From Actinomadura viridilutea (GTDB taxonomy: Bacteria; Actinomycetota; Actinomycetes; Streptosporangiales; Streptosporangiaceae): a DNA stretch of 64,000 nt. The translations under genes were made by a program, and so were the position numbers. The DNA lies in contig PVNI01000023.1 of assembly GCA_003001795.1 (NCBI GenBank), forward strand, positions 51,921 through 115,920. Reading direction: 5' to 3'. Below are positions 31,185 to 40,122 of the stretch, one piece after another; the first letter of the stretch is position 1, and each line of letters opens with the position of its first letter. The notes beneath the pieces were generated by a model. It saw only the letters and a list, made by a program, of their open reading frames with translations, had not been told where the DNA came from and made no database searches.

Positions 31185-32824
31185 ACAGCCGGAGCATGCT
31201 GGGCCGCCGGGACGGCGCCGGGCGTCCCGGCCGGGACCGGCACGCCGAGATGATCGCCCCGCCCCGCGGGCGGAACCGGTTCACCGGCGACGCCCCCGCC
31301 GTCGCGGTCGTCGGCGGCGGCATCGCGGGACTGGCCGCCGCGACCGTGCTCGCCGAACGCGGCGCACGGGTCACGCTGTACGAGCGCGAGGAGGTGCTCG
31401 GAGGCAGGGTGGCGGGGTGGCCGGTGCCGCTGGCCGACGGGTCCCGCGCCACCATGACCCGGGGCTTCCACGCCTTCTTCCGCCAGTACTACAACCTGCG
31501 CGGACTGCTGCGCCGGGTGGACGCGGGCCTCGGCATGCTGACGGGCCTGCCGGACTACCCGCTCCAGCACGTTGACGGCCGGTCCGAGCGCTTCGCACGG
31601 GTGCCGAAGACGCCGCCGTGGAACGCGCTGGGGTTCGTGGCGCTCAGCCCCAGCTTCCGCTGGCGGGACCTGTCCCGGATGAATCCGGCGGCGGCCGGGC
31701 CGCTCCTGGACGTGCGCGTCCCGCAGATCTACGAACGGCTCGACGCCGTCGACGCCGCGCGGTTCCTGACGGCGACGGGCTTCCCGGACGCGGCGCGGCA
31801 CCTGGCCTTCGAGGTGTTCTCGCGCAGCTTCTTCGCCGACCCGGAGCGGCTGTCGGCCGCCGAGCTGGCCCTGATGTTCCACATCTACTTCCTCGGCTCG
31901 GCCGAGGGACTGCTGTTCGACGTGGTCCGCGATCCCTTCCCGCAAGCGCTCTGGGACCCCCTCGGCTCCTACCTGGACGGGCTGGGCGTGCGGGTGCGGC
32001 CCGGCACCCCGGTGCAGCAGGTCCGGCCGCTCGGCGGAGCCGGCGTCGAGATCGTGGGCGAGGGGGCCGCCGACCGCTGCGACGCGGTGATCCTCGCGTT
32101 GGACGTCGACGGGCTGCGCGGCGTCGTCGCGCGCTCGCCCGGACTCGGCGACCAGCAGTGGCGGGCGCGCGTCCAGCGGCTGCGCACGGCGCCGCCCTTC
32201 CTGGTGTCCCGGCTGTGGCTGGACCGCCCGCCGCGCCCCGACCGCCCCGCGTTCCTCGCCACCAGCGGTTTCGGGACGCTGGACAACGTGAGCCTGCCGG
32301 ACCGGTGGGAGGGCGAGGCGGCGCGCTGGGCGGCCCGCACCGGCGGATCGATCGTCGAACTGCACGCCTACGCGCTGCCCGTCACCTGCGACCGCCGGGC
32401 CGAGCAGGACCGCCTCCTGGCCCAGCTGCACCGCGTGTACCCGGAGACGCGGCGGGCGCGGATCGTCGACGTCCGGCACCTGTGGCGGGAGGACTGCCCG
32501 CTGTTCGCCCCGGGCGGCTACTGGGACCGGCCGACGGTGGCCACCCCGCATCCGTACGTGATGCTGGCGGGCGACCTGGTCCGCACGGACCTGCCGGTGG
32601 CGCTGATGGAGCGGGCCGCGACCAGCGGCTTCCTGGCCGCCAACGCGCTGCTCGCCCGGTGGGGCGTGCGAGGGGAGACCCTGTGGACAGTGCCCCGGGC
32701 GGGCCGCTCCAGGTTGCTCCGCACGCTGGCCGCCTTGGTAGCGCCCGGCGGATTTGACGTGGTGGACGCCGTTCAGCCGGGGAATCGGCCCGTCGCGCGC
32801 AGCCGCCAGCGGCGTTCGGCGTAG
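31181..32824 (+). CDS. crtU: CrtU-type carotenoid desaturase/methyltransferase (aromatic ring forming)
   Basis: A 547-residue FAD-dependent CrtU/CruE-type enzyme that turns beta-ionone rings into aromatic rings, making isorenieratene from beta-carotene. GTG 31181 overlaps the crtY stop (GTGA). A dispensable ~45-residue N terminus precedes VAVVGGGIAGLAAATVLAERG, the CrtU-specific GFHAFFRQYYNLR, MFHIYFLGSAEGLLFD, VRHLWREDCPLFAPGGY and PYVMLAGDLVRTDLPVALMERAATSGFLAANALL. Its 3' end overlaps the convergent Rieske gene by 52 bases. Confidence 0.92.
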   Translation: MNSRSMLGRRDGAGRPGRDRHAEMIAPPRGRNRFTGDAPAVAVVGGGIAGLAAATVLAERGARVTLYEREEVLGGRVAGWPVPLADGSRATMTRGFHAFFRQYYNLRGLLRRVDAGLGMLTGLPDYPLQHVDGRSERFARVPKTPPWNALGFVALSPSFRWRDLSRMNPAAAGPLLDVRVPQIYERLDAVDAARFLTATGFPDAARHLAFEVFSRSFFADPERLSAAELALMFHIYFLGSAEGLLFDVVRDPFPQALWDPLGSYLDGLGVRVRPGTPVQQVRPLGGAGVEIVGEGAADRCDAVILALDVDGLRGVVARSPGLGDQQWRARVQRLRTAPPFLVSRLWLDRPPRPDRPAFLATSGFGTLDNVSLPDRWEGEAARWAARTGGSIVELHAYALPVTCDRRAEQDRLLAQLHRVYPETRRARIVDVRHLWREDCPLFAPGGYWDRPTVATPHPYVMLAGDLVRTDLPVALMERAATSGFLAANALLARWGVRGETLWTVPRAGRSRLLRTLAALVAPGGFDVVDAVQPGNRPVARSRQRRSA

Positions 32825-33801
32825 GCGAGGTCGTCCCGCCAGAGCCGTCCGGCGGCCAGCCGCATCAGCGGCCGCACCAGCGGGGCCATCGCGCGGGCGG
32901 CCGAGAACCCCGGGCGGTCGGAGGCCGCCAGGACCGCTTCCACGACGGCGGTGCGCGGCGCCCCGTCCGGGCCCGGGCCGAGCGGGACGGCGTGCGTCTC
33001 CACCGCCGACGTCCGGCCCTCGCCTTCGATGATGTGCATGACCACCGTCCGCGGGCCGGGGGCCGTGAACCGCGCCCGGACGGGGACGACGGCGCGGCCC
33101 GCCACCTTGAACGACACGTCCACCAGGAAGCAGTCGTCCTCGGCGTCCTCCGTACGCTCCGCCGGCGCCCGCCGCACCGTCAGATCCACGAACGAGTACG
33201 GGTGCAGCCAGCCGCCGTGCCAGGGGTCGAGGCGGTTGGCGATCACGTCCTCGGGTTCGCAGACCCCTTCCGCGCTGAACACGGCCTCGAGACGGCGCGC
33301 CGGGTCCGGCCGGGTCGGCAGCAGGGGACGCTCCAGCGGCGGCTCCCCGCCGACCGCGTCGAGCCTCACCCACGCCAGTACGCCGTCGTCATAGGCGGGG
33401 AACGGCTCCCAGCCCGCGTAGGGCGCTCCGTCGATGACGAGGCCGTGCCAGTGGCAGACGACCCTGCCGCACAGGACGCGGGCGTCCCGCAACGGGGCGC
33501 CCAGGTGGGGGCAGACGCCGGGGCCGGCCCGCAGCAGCCCGTCGCGGCCCCGCCAGGCGATGACCTCCACGCCGGCGATGGTGCGCGCGAAGGGACGCCC
33601 GCCGCCGATGTCCGCGCTGGCGCCCAGGACGTACCAGTTGCCGGACGGCCGGGCGGCCGCCCGTTTCAGCGCGCCCGCGATGATCGAGGGCCGCGCGTCC
33701 CGCCACGTGGCCCGCTGGTCCTGCCAGCGCACCGGGCGCCGCAGCCGCAGCGGCACCAGGCGCGGCGCCCGCCGCGCCCGCGCGTGTTCGGAGCCGGTCA
33801 T
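32773..33801 (-). CDS. Rieske [2Fe-2S] protein, DUF5914-like, of the carotenoid cluster
   Basis: A 342-residue oxygenase-like protein. The Rieske cluster ligands are Cys97/His99 (CPHLGAPL) and Cys116/His119 (CHWHG). The C-terminal half (ANRLDPWHGGWLHPYSFVDLTV, then FLVDVSFKVAGRAVVPVRARFTAPGPRTVVMHIIEGEG) corresponds to the DUF5914-type domain repeatedly found beside actinobacterial crt genes. It starts four bases inside crtB (ATGA overlap), so it is translationally coupled to carotenoid synthesis. Likely oxidises a carotenoid ring; the exact reaction is not known to me. Confidence 0.82.
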   Translation of the reverse strand: MTGSEHARARRAPRLVPLRLRRPVRWQDQRATWRDARPSIIAGALKRAAARPSGNWYVLGASADIGGGRPFARTIAGVEVIAWRGRDGLLRAGPGVCPHLGAPLRDARVLCGRVVCHWHGLVIDGAPYAGWEPFPAYDDGVLAWVRLDAVGGEPPLERPLLPTRPDPARRLEAVFSAEGVCEPEDVIANRLDPWHGGWLHPYSFVDLTVRRAPAERTEDAEDDCFLVDVSFKVAGRAVVPVRARFTAPGPRTVVMHIIEGEGRTSAVETHAVPLGPGPDGAPRTAVVEAVLAASDRPGFSAARAMAPLVRPLMRLAAGRLWRDDLAYAERRWRLRATGRFPG

Positions 33802-34799
33802 GGCACACCCCCTGGTGCGTCGGCGCGTGCGGTCTGCTCGCGGCGCGGGGGGATCGGCGGCGCGACGCGGGTGCGCAGCCTGGCGACCGCCGCGCGCGCG
33901 GCGCCGTCGAGCGCCACCGCCGCCCGCCGCCTGCGCGGCACCACGGCCCGCCGGTGCAGCACCGCGTAGTCCTCCGCCTCGATGACGCGCAGGATGTCGT
34001 GGTACAGCACGTACGCCGTCCGGATGCACGGGCGCGAGACGGGGTGCAGCAGCTTCAGTCCCGGCGCGGCCTCGCGGTACACGCCTTCGGTCAGGTCGGC
34101 GGCCTCCCGGATCGCCGCCCGGATCCTGGGGTCGCTCCGGCCGGTGGCGCGGCTCCAGTACAGCAGTTCGCGGTCCACCCCGTGCGCGCTCAGCAGTTCC
34201 TCGGGCAGGTAGACCCGGCCCCGGTCGAGGTCCTCGCCCACGTCCCGCAGGAAGTTGGTGAGCTGGAAGGCGATGCCGAGCGCCGCCGCGTACGGCGCCG
34301 CCTCCGCCCGCGGCGCCACCGTGCCCAGCACCGGCAGCATCTGCAGCCCGATGACGGCCGCCGAGCCGTGCATGTAGCTCTTCAGGTCGGCGTAGGTGCG
34401 GTAGCGGGTGACCTCCAGGTCGCTGCGCATGGAGGCCAGGAAGTCCCGGAAGTACCGGTGGTCGATGTCGTAGACCGCCGCGGTGTGCGCCAGCGCCCGG
34501 ACGACGGGGTCGTCGCTGGTGCCGCTGCGCAGCCCGGCGACCAGCCGCTCCTCGAACGCGTGCAGGGCCGCGGCGCGTTGCCGCGTCGTGGCGCCGATGT
34601 CGAGGTCGTCCACGATGTCGTCGGCCCATCGGGCGAACCCGTACAGGGCGTGGACGGCGGGACGCCGCGCCGCCGGCAGCAGCCGGGTGGCGAGAAAGTA
34701 TGTGCGGCCGTGTCGGGCGTTGAGCCGGCGGCAGCGCTCGTAGGCCGCGCGCAGCTCCGGGTCGGTGACGCCCGCCGCGTCCAGTTCCCGCCGCGTCAT
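33798..34799 (-). CDS. crtB: Phytoene synthase
   Basis: Joins two GGPP to phytoene. The 333-residue protein has RRLNARHGRTYFLATRLLP, the first Asp-rich motif DDIVDD at 60-65, YADLKSYMHGSAAVIGLQMLP, and the second motif DVGEDLDRGRVYLP, all standard for CrtB. ATG 34799 overlaps the crtI stop (ATGA) and its own stop overlaps the Rieske start. No GGPP synthase (crtE) is in this cluster; GGPP may come from another locus, or possibly from the prenyl synthase in the hopanoid operon. Confidence 0.95.
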   Translation of the reverse strand: MTRRELDAAGVTDPELRAAYERCRRLNARHGRTYFLATRLLPAARRPAVHALYGFARWADDIVDDLDIGATTRQRAAALHAFEERLVAGLRSGTSDDPVVRALAHTAAVYDIDHRYFRDFLASMRSDLEVTRYRTYADLKSYMHGSAAVIGLQMLPVLGTVAPRAEAAPYAAALGIAFQLTNFLRDVGEDLDRGRVYLPEELLSAHGVDRELLYWSRATGRSDPRIRAAIREAADLTEGVYREAAPGLKLLHPVSRPCIRTAYVLYHDILRVIEAEDYAVLHRRAVVPRRRRAAVALDGAARAAVARLRTRVAPPIPPRREQTARADAPGGVP

Positions 34800-36334
34800 G
34801 GGAGCCACCGCCTCGTGCCGCGTCGTCGCAGGCCGCGGGCACGTCCCGGCCCGACGAGACGGGCGGCGGCCAGCTTCCCGGAGATCAGCACGGTGGGGAC
34901 GCCGACGCCGGGCGTCGTGCCGCAGCCCGCGAGCACCGCGTTGCCCACGCCCCGCACGAGGTTGCGCGGCCGGAACGGGCCGGTCTGCGCGAGGGTGTGC
35001 GCCACCGAGAACGGCGTCCCCGCGGCGTGCCCCTGCGCCGTCCAGTCGGCCGGAGTGACCAGGCGTTCGCTCTCGATGGCGGCGTCGAGGCCGTGCAGGC
35101 CGCGGCGTTCCAGCTCCGCCACCAACGCGTCGCGATACCGCGGCCCCAGGGTCGCCCATTCGCGGGCGCTCGGCCCGATGGCGGTGTTGGGGCACGGCGC
35201 GAGGATGTAGAGCAGCTGCCTGCCTCGGGGCGCGAGCCCGGGGTCGCTCGCGGTGGGACGCGTGACCAGCAGCGAGGGGTCGCTCATCACCCGCCCGGTC
35301 CGCGTGATCTCCCTGAACGTGCGTTTCCAGGCCGCTCCGAAGAAGACGGTGTGGTGTCCGAGCCGCGGCCACGTGCGGCGGGTGACCGCGTGCAGGACGA
35401 CCGCCGAGGGCGAGTGGCGCAGCGGCACCAGGCGGCGCGGTGCGCGGCCCAGCAGCCGGTACGCGGTCGGCAGCTCCACGGTGAGCACCACCGCGTCGCA
35501 GGCGATCCGCCCGTCGGCGCCGGTGCGCACGGCGGTGATCCGGTCGCCGCGCCGCTCCAGGGACGTGACCTCGCTCCCCCAGCGGAACTCGCCTCCCGCG
35601 TCGGCGGCCGCGTCCGCCATGGCCCGGGCCAAGGCGTGCACGCCGCCGCGGGGGAAGTAGACCCCGGCCACGGTGTCCATGTAGGCGATCACGGCGTAGG
35701 CAGCCAGGGCGCGGTCGGGCGGGACCCCGGCGTACAGGGCTTGGAAGGTGAACGCGCGGCGCAGCCGCTCGTCCGACAGGAACCGGCCGACGCGGGCGTC
35801 CAGGCGGCCGAATCCCCCCAGCGCCGCCAGCCGGGCCAGGTCCGGGGTGAGCAGTTGCAGCGGGGAGTCGAAGTTGGCGTCGATGAACCGGCGCATCTGC
35901 ACCGCGTACAGGTCCCGCAGCCAGGCCCGCAGCCGCCGGTAGCCGGCGACCTCGCCCGGGCCGGCGAAACGCCGGATCTCCTCCTCCATCGCCTCGGCCG
36001 CGGTGTGGACGTCCAGCGCGGAGCCGTCCGGGAACACCATCCGGTACGCGGGGTGCAGCTGCACCAGTTCCACCCGGTCGGCGAGCCGCTCGCCGACCGC
36101 GCGGAACGCCTCGTCGGCCAGGTGCGGCATGGTCAGCACGGTCGGGCCGCCGTCGGCGCGGCAGCCGCCGAGGTCGATCCGCCCCGCCCGGCCGCCGGGC
36201 TCGTCGGACCGCTCCACCACCGTGACGCGGCGCCCCGCCCCCAGCAGGTGCAGCGCCGCCGAGAGCCCCGACAGCCCGGCGCCGACGACCACCACATGGT
36301 CGCCGGCGCGTCCGGTGGCGTGGCCGTGCGGCAT
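34796..36334 (-). CDS. crtI: Phytoene desaturase
   Basis: A 512-residue FAD-dependent CrtI that desaturates phytoene to lycopene. HVVVVGAGLSGLSAALHLLGAGRRVTVVERSDEPGGRAG forms the dinucleotide-binding N terminus (about 13-51), followed by GPTVLTMP, YAGVPPDRALAAYAVIAYMDTVAGVYFPRGG, and the C-terminal GGTxPGxG-like CGTTPGVGVPTVLISGKLAA. ATG 36334 has GGGGAGC upstream. First gene of the crtI-crtB-Rieske operon, all joined by ATGA overlaps. Confidence 0.94.
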   Translation of the reverse strand: MPHGHATGRAGDHVVVVGAGLSGLSAALHLLGAGRRVTVVERSDEPGGRAGRIDLGGCRADGGPTVLTMPHLADEAFRAVGERLADRVELVQLHPAYRMVFPDGSALDVHTAAEAMEEEIRRFAGPGEVAGYRRLRAWLRDLYAVQMRRFIDANFDSPLQLLTPDLARLAALGGFGRLDARVGRFLSDERLRRAFTFQALYAGVPPDRALAAYAVIAYMDTVAGVYFPRGGVHALARAMADAAADAGGEFRWGSEVTSLERRGDRITAVRTGADGRIACDAVVLTVELPTAYRLLGRAPRRLVPLRHSPSAVVLHAVTRRTWPRLGHHTVFFGAAWKRTFREITRTGRVMSDPSLLVTRPTASDPGLAPRGRQLLYILAPCPNTAIGPSAREWATLGPRYRDALVAELERRGLHGLDAAIESERLVTPADWTAQGHAAGTPFSVAHTLAQTGPFRPRNLVRGVGNAVLAGCGTTPGVGVPTVLISGKLAAARLVGPGRARGLRRRGTRRWLP

Positions 36335-36507
36335 CGACGCTCCCCGTGACGGATGTACTTCCCCCGCAGAGCCCGAATTCCCCGCCGGCCGCCGCCGGCA
36401 TCCGGACCTCCGCGGCATTTTGGCGTCCGCCGCGGGAATCCATTGCGCGCCCATTGCAGCCCTCTGCCCCGCCCTTTGGACGGCACGGCGGGCCGAGCGG
36501 AACGGGC

Positions 36508-36543
36508 GGCGCCGCCGGGCCGCGCGACGGGCCCGGCGGCGCC
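36508..36543 (-). terminator. 14-bp stem terminator after sugar ABC operon
   Basis: GGCGCCGCCGGGCC pairs perfectly with GGCCCGGCGGCGCC across an 8-base loop, 10 bases beyond the 3' end of the last permease gene. Confidence 0.7.
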
Positions 36544-36552
36544 GGGACGGGG

Positions 36553-37602
36553 TCAGGTGAGCCGCTGGGTCCTGCTCAGCACCCGCTGGGCGACCACGAC
36601 CAGCACCAGGAACGCGCCGCTGACCACCTGCTGGACGGCGGAGGTGAGGTTGCCGACCTGGTTGATCAGGTTCTGGATCACGCCGAGCAGCAGCACCCCG
36701 GCCATCGTGCCGGTCACGCCGCCGACCCCGCCGGTGAGCAGGGTCCCGCCGATGACCACGGCGGCGATGGCGTCCAGTTCCAGGCCGATGCCGAGGATGG
36801 TGACGCCGGACGACAGGCGGGCCGCGTTCAGCGCGCCCGCCAGCCCGGCCAGCAGCCCCGAGAGCAGGTAGACCAGGATCTTGGTGCGGACGACCGGCAC
36901 GCCCATCAGGCTCGCGGCCTCCTCGTTGCCGCCGACGGCGTACACGTTCTGCCCGAAGCCGGTGCGCTGCAGCAGCACGACGCCCGCGGCGGCCAGCGCC
37001 ACCGTGATCCAGACGGGCCAGGTGACGCCGAACGGCCCGTCCTGGCCGAGCGAGGCGAACGCCCGGTCCTCGACCAGGTAGGTGGTGGCGCCCTCGTCGG
37101 ACACCGCCAGCATGAGCCCGCGGACGCCGAGCAGCCCGGCCAGCGTGACGATGAACGGCGCCATGCCGAGCCGCCCGATGAGGACGCCCTGCAGCAGTCC
37201 GATCGCCCCGCACACCGCCAGCGGAAGCGCCAGCGCGGCCAGGAGCCCGGCGCGCGAGCCGTAGGCGGCGAGCACCCCGCCGAGCACGAACAGCGACCCC
37301 ACCGACAGGTCGATCCCGCCGCTGATGATCACGAAGGTCATGCCGAGCGCGACGATCGCCAGGAACGACGAGGAGACCACGATGGCGCGCAGGTTGGCGC
37401 CGGTGGCGAACGCGTCGAAGGCGACCGTGCCGAACACCGCGAGCCCGAGCAGCACCAGCGACGCGCCGTGGTGCTGCAGCAGGTGGCCGAGCCGCTCGCG
37501 GCGCGCGGCCGCGCCCGCGTCGGCGGACGGCGAGGACGGGCCGGCGGACGGCGCCGGGCGTCCCGTCGCGCCGTCGGTGGTGATCGCGGTGGGGTCGGTC
37601 AT
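36553..37602 (-). CDS. Sugar ABC transporter permease, YjfF-like
   Basis: A 349-residue inner-membrane permease of the BPD_transp_2 (ribose/galactofuranose) type with about ten helices. It carries VALGMTFVIISGGIDLSVGSLFVLGG, the family loop, and GLELDAIAAVVIGGTLLTGGVGGVTGTMAGVLLLGVIQNLIN near the C terminus. An N-terminal ~35-residue Pro/Ser-rich cytoplasmic extension is unusual. It starts four bases inside the previous permease gene and is the last gene of the operon, followed by a strong hairpin. Confidence 0.88.
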   Translation of the reverse strand: MTDPTAITTDGATGRPAPSAGPSSPSADAGAAARRERLGHLLQHHGASLVLLGLAVFGTVAFDAFATGANLRAIVVSSSFLAIVALGMTFVIISGGIDLSVGSLFVLGGVLAAYGSRAGLLAALALPLAVCGAIGLLQGVLIGRLGMAPFIVTLAGLLGVRGLMLAVSDEGATTYLVEDRAFASLGQDGPFGVTWPVWITVALAAAGVVLLQRTGFGQNVYAVGGNEEAASLMGVPVVRTKILVYLLSGLLAGLAGALNAARLSSGVTILGIGLELDAIAAVVIGGTLLTGGVGGVTGTMAGVLLLGVIQNLINQVGNLTSAVQQVVSGAFLVLVVVAQRVLSRTQRLT

Positions 37603-38564
37603 CGCGCACCTCGGTTTCCGGCCGCGTACACCGCGGCGAGGATGATGGCCGCCTGGACGATCTGCGCCCAGGACTGCGGCAGGTCGTGCTTGATCAACGT
37701 GGCCTGCAGCAGCTGCATGAGCAGCGCCCCCATGACCGTGCCGAGCACGCGGATCCGGCCGCCGCTCAGCGGGGTCCCGCCGATGACCACGGCGGTGATC
37801 GCCGACAGCTCCATGAACAGGCCGAGGGAGGTCGGGTCGCCGGCCTGCAGCCGCGCGGTGGCCAGCACCCCGGCGCCGGCCGCCAGCGTGCCCGAGATGA
37901 CGTAGACGGCCAGCAGCAGCCGCTTGACCGGCAGCCCGGACAGCTCGCTGGCGGTCCGGTTGCCGCCGATCGCCACGATCCGCCGCCCGAACGTGGTGCG
38001 GCGCACCACGAACGCCATCACCGCGGTCAGCGCCGCCGCGATCAGCACCACGTACGGGACGCCCGCGACCGACCCGCTGCCCAGCGCCAGCAGCCCCGGG
38101 TTACTGATCTCCTTCAGCTGCGGCACCAGCACGTTCGCCAGCCCACGCACGCCGACCAGCAGCGCCAGCGTGGCGACGATCGGCTGCACCCCGACGTAGG
38201 CGACCAGCGCGCCGCCGACCGCCCCGGTCGCCGCGCCCGCCGCCAGCGCCACCAGCACCGCCGGGACCGGCCCGTACCCCAGGTACAGCACGACCATGGA
38301 CGCGGCCAGCGCCATCACCGAGCCGACCGACAGGTCGATGCCCTCCGTCCCGATCACCAGCGCCATGCCGAGCGCCACGATGACGATCGGGGCGACCTGC
38401 ACCAGCTGGGTGCGGAAGTTGCCCGGGTCCACGAAGTTCGGGGTGAAGACCACGTTGAACAGCAGCAGGGCGAGCACGGAGACGTACACCCCGTACTCGC
38501 GCGCCCACGCCAGGACGCGCGCCCGGTCGAGCCCGGGGCGGCGTCCGGCCACGGCCTCAGCCAT
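37599..38564 (-). CDS. Sugar ABC transporter permease, YtfT-like
   Basis: A 321-residue permease partner of the same importer. VALGMALVIGTEGIDLSVGSVMALAASMVV and the C-terminal ELSAITAVVIGGTPLSGGRIRVLGTVMGALLMQLLQATLIKHDLPQSWAQIVQAAII are characteristic. ATG 38564 is chosen because GGAGAGGAG lies a few bases upstream and it sits at the end of the ATPase gene (overlap of 8 bases); an in-frame start at 38600 has no such support. Two different permeases per importer is the YtfT/YjfF arrangement of galactofuranose uptake. Confidence 0.88.
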   Translation of the reverse strand: MAEAVAGRRPGLDRARVLAWAREYGVYVSVLALLLFNVVFTPNFVDPGNFRTQLVQVAPIVIVALGMALVIGTEGIDLSVGSVMALAASMVVLYLGYGPVPAVLVALAAGAATGAVGGALVAYVGVQPIVATLALLVGVRGLANVLVPQLKEISNPGLLALGSGSVAGVPYVVLIAAALTAVMAFVVRRTTFGRRIVAIGGNRTASELSGLPVKRLLLAVYVISGTLAAGAGVLATARLQAGDPTSLGLFMELSAITAVVIGGTPLSGGRIRVLGTVMGALLMQLLQATLIKHDLPQSWAQIVQAAIILAAVYAAGNRGAR

Positions 38565-40122
38565 GGCGCTCCTCTCCGGAAGGGTCGCCGGCGCCGTCAC
38601 CGGCGATGACGGCCATGATCCGGTCCTCGGTCACCTCGCCGCCGCCCAGCTGTCCCGCCACCGTCCCGTCGCGCAGCACGACCACGCGGTCGGAGCCCTC
38701 CACCAGCTCCTCCAGGTCCGAGGAGATCAGCAGCACGCCCAGGCCGTCGCGGGCCAGCTCGTCGACCAGCGCCTGCACCTCGGCCTTGGCGCCGACGTCG
38801 ATGCCGCGGGTCGGCTCGTCCAGCAGCAGGATCCGCGGGTTCATGGCCAGCCACCGCGCCAGCAGCACCTTCTGCTGGTTGCCGCCCGACAGCTCGTCGA
38901 CCCGCTGGTGCGGCGAGGACGCCTTGATGCGCAGGCGCCGCATGAAGGTCTCCACCAGCGCGTCGATCCGCGCCTCGGAGACCAGGCCGGCGCGGGCCAG
39001 GCGGGGCAGCGCCGCCAGCGCGATGTTCTCGCGGACCGACAGGCCGGGCACGATCCCCTCGGCCTTGCGGTCCTCCGGCAGCAGGCTCACCCCCGCGCGG
39101 ATCGCCGCGCCGACGGGCCGGCGGCGCCGCAGCGTCGTCCCGGCGACGGTCACCTCGCCCTCGTCCAGCGGCAGCGCGCCGACGATCGCCTTGGCGGTCT
39201 CGCTGCGCCCCGCGCCGAGCAGCCCGCCGAGGCCGACCACCTCGCCGGGGCGCACCGACACCGACACGCCGTTCAGGACGTGCCGGCGGGTCAGGCCGCG
39301 GGCCTCCAGGACGGGCTGCTCGGCGGCGGCCGCGTGCTCGCCGGAGAACCGGGTGACCCCGCCGGCGCGCACCTCGGCCACGTCCCGGCCGAGCATGAGC
39401 GAGATGAGCCGCAGCCGGTCCAGCTCGGCCAGCGGCCCGGTGTGCGCCACCCGTCCGTCCCGCAGCACCGTCACACGGTCGCACAACTGGTACAGCTCGT
39501 CGAGACGGTGGCTGACGTAGACGGTGGAGATGCCGCGGTCGCGCAGCTCCCGGACGACGCCGAACAGCGTCTCCACCTCCCGGGGCTCCAGCGAGGACGT
39601 CGGCTCGTCCATGATCACCACACGGGCGCGCACCGACACCGCGCGCGCCAGCGCCACCATCTGCCGGGTGCCGACCCCGAGCGTGCGCAGCGGCGCGCGC
39701 ACGTCCGCGCGCACCCCGAGCTCGGCCAGCGTCCGTTCGGCCTCGGCGTGCAGCCGCGGCAGGTCGATCAGGCCGAGCCGGGTGCGCGGCTCGCGGCCGA
39801 GCAGCAGGTTGCGGGCCACGCTCATGTCGGGGACGAGCCCGACCTCCTGGTGGACGGCCGAGATCCCGGCGCGCCGGGCCTCCAGCGGAGATCCGAACGC
39901 CACCGGGCGCCCCTCCACCAGGACCCGCCCGCCGTCCGGCCGGTGCGCGCCGGTGAACACCTTGATCAGGGTGGACTTGCCGGCGCCGTTCTCCCCGACC
40001 AGGGCGTGCACCTCGCCGGGGCGCAGCGCGAACGACACCTCGTCCAGCGCCAGCACCCCGGGGAAGCGCTTGGACACCCCGTCGGCCTCCAGCACCGGGA
40101 TCTCAGCGTCCGCCGCCCCCAT
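38557..40122 (-). CDS. Sugar ABC transporter ATP-binding protein (duplicated NBD), YtfR-like
   Basis: A 521-residue double ATPase. NBD1: Walker A GENGAGKST, Q-loop VHQE, signature-like LGVGTRQMVALARA, Walker B VVIMDEP. NBD2: degenerate Walker A (LGAGRSET), strong signature LSGGNQQKVLLARWL, Walker B ILLLDEPTRGIDVGAK. This is the RbsA/YtfR/MglA pattern where one site is degenerate. Its ATG overlaps the binding-protein stop by one base (TGATG). It powers the two permeases downstream. A close paralogue lies at 45181-46746 on the other strand. Confidence 0.92.
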   Translation of the reverse strand: MGAADAEIPVLEADGVSKRFPGVLALDEVSFALRPGEVHALVGENGAGKSTLIKVFTGAHRPDGGRVLVEGRPVAFGSPLEARRAGISAVHQEVGLVPDMSVARNLLLGREPRTRLGLIDLPRLHAEAERTLAELGVRADVRAPLRTLGVGTRQMVALARAVSVRARVVIMDEPTSSLEPREVETLFGVVRELRDRGISTVYVSHRLDELYQLCDRVTVLRDGRVAHTGPLAELDRLRLISLMLGRDVAEVRAGGVTRFSGEHAAAAEQPVLEARGLTRRHVLNGVSVSVRPGEVVGLGGLLGAGRSETAKAIVGALPLDEGEVTVAGTTLRRRRPVGAAIRAGVSLLPEDRKAEGIVPGLSVRENIALAALPRLARAGLVSEARIDALVETFMRRLRIKASSPHQRVDELSGGNQQKVLLARWLAMNPRILLLDEPTRGIDVGAKAEVQALVDELARDGLGVLLISSDLEELVEGSDRVVVLRDGTVAGQLGGGEVTEDRIMAVIAGDGAGDPSGEERHG

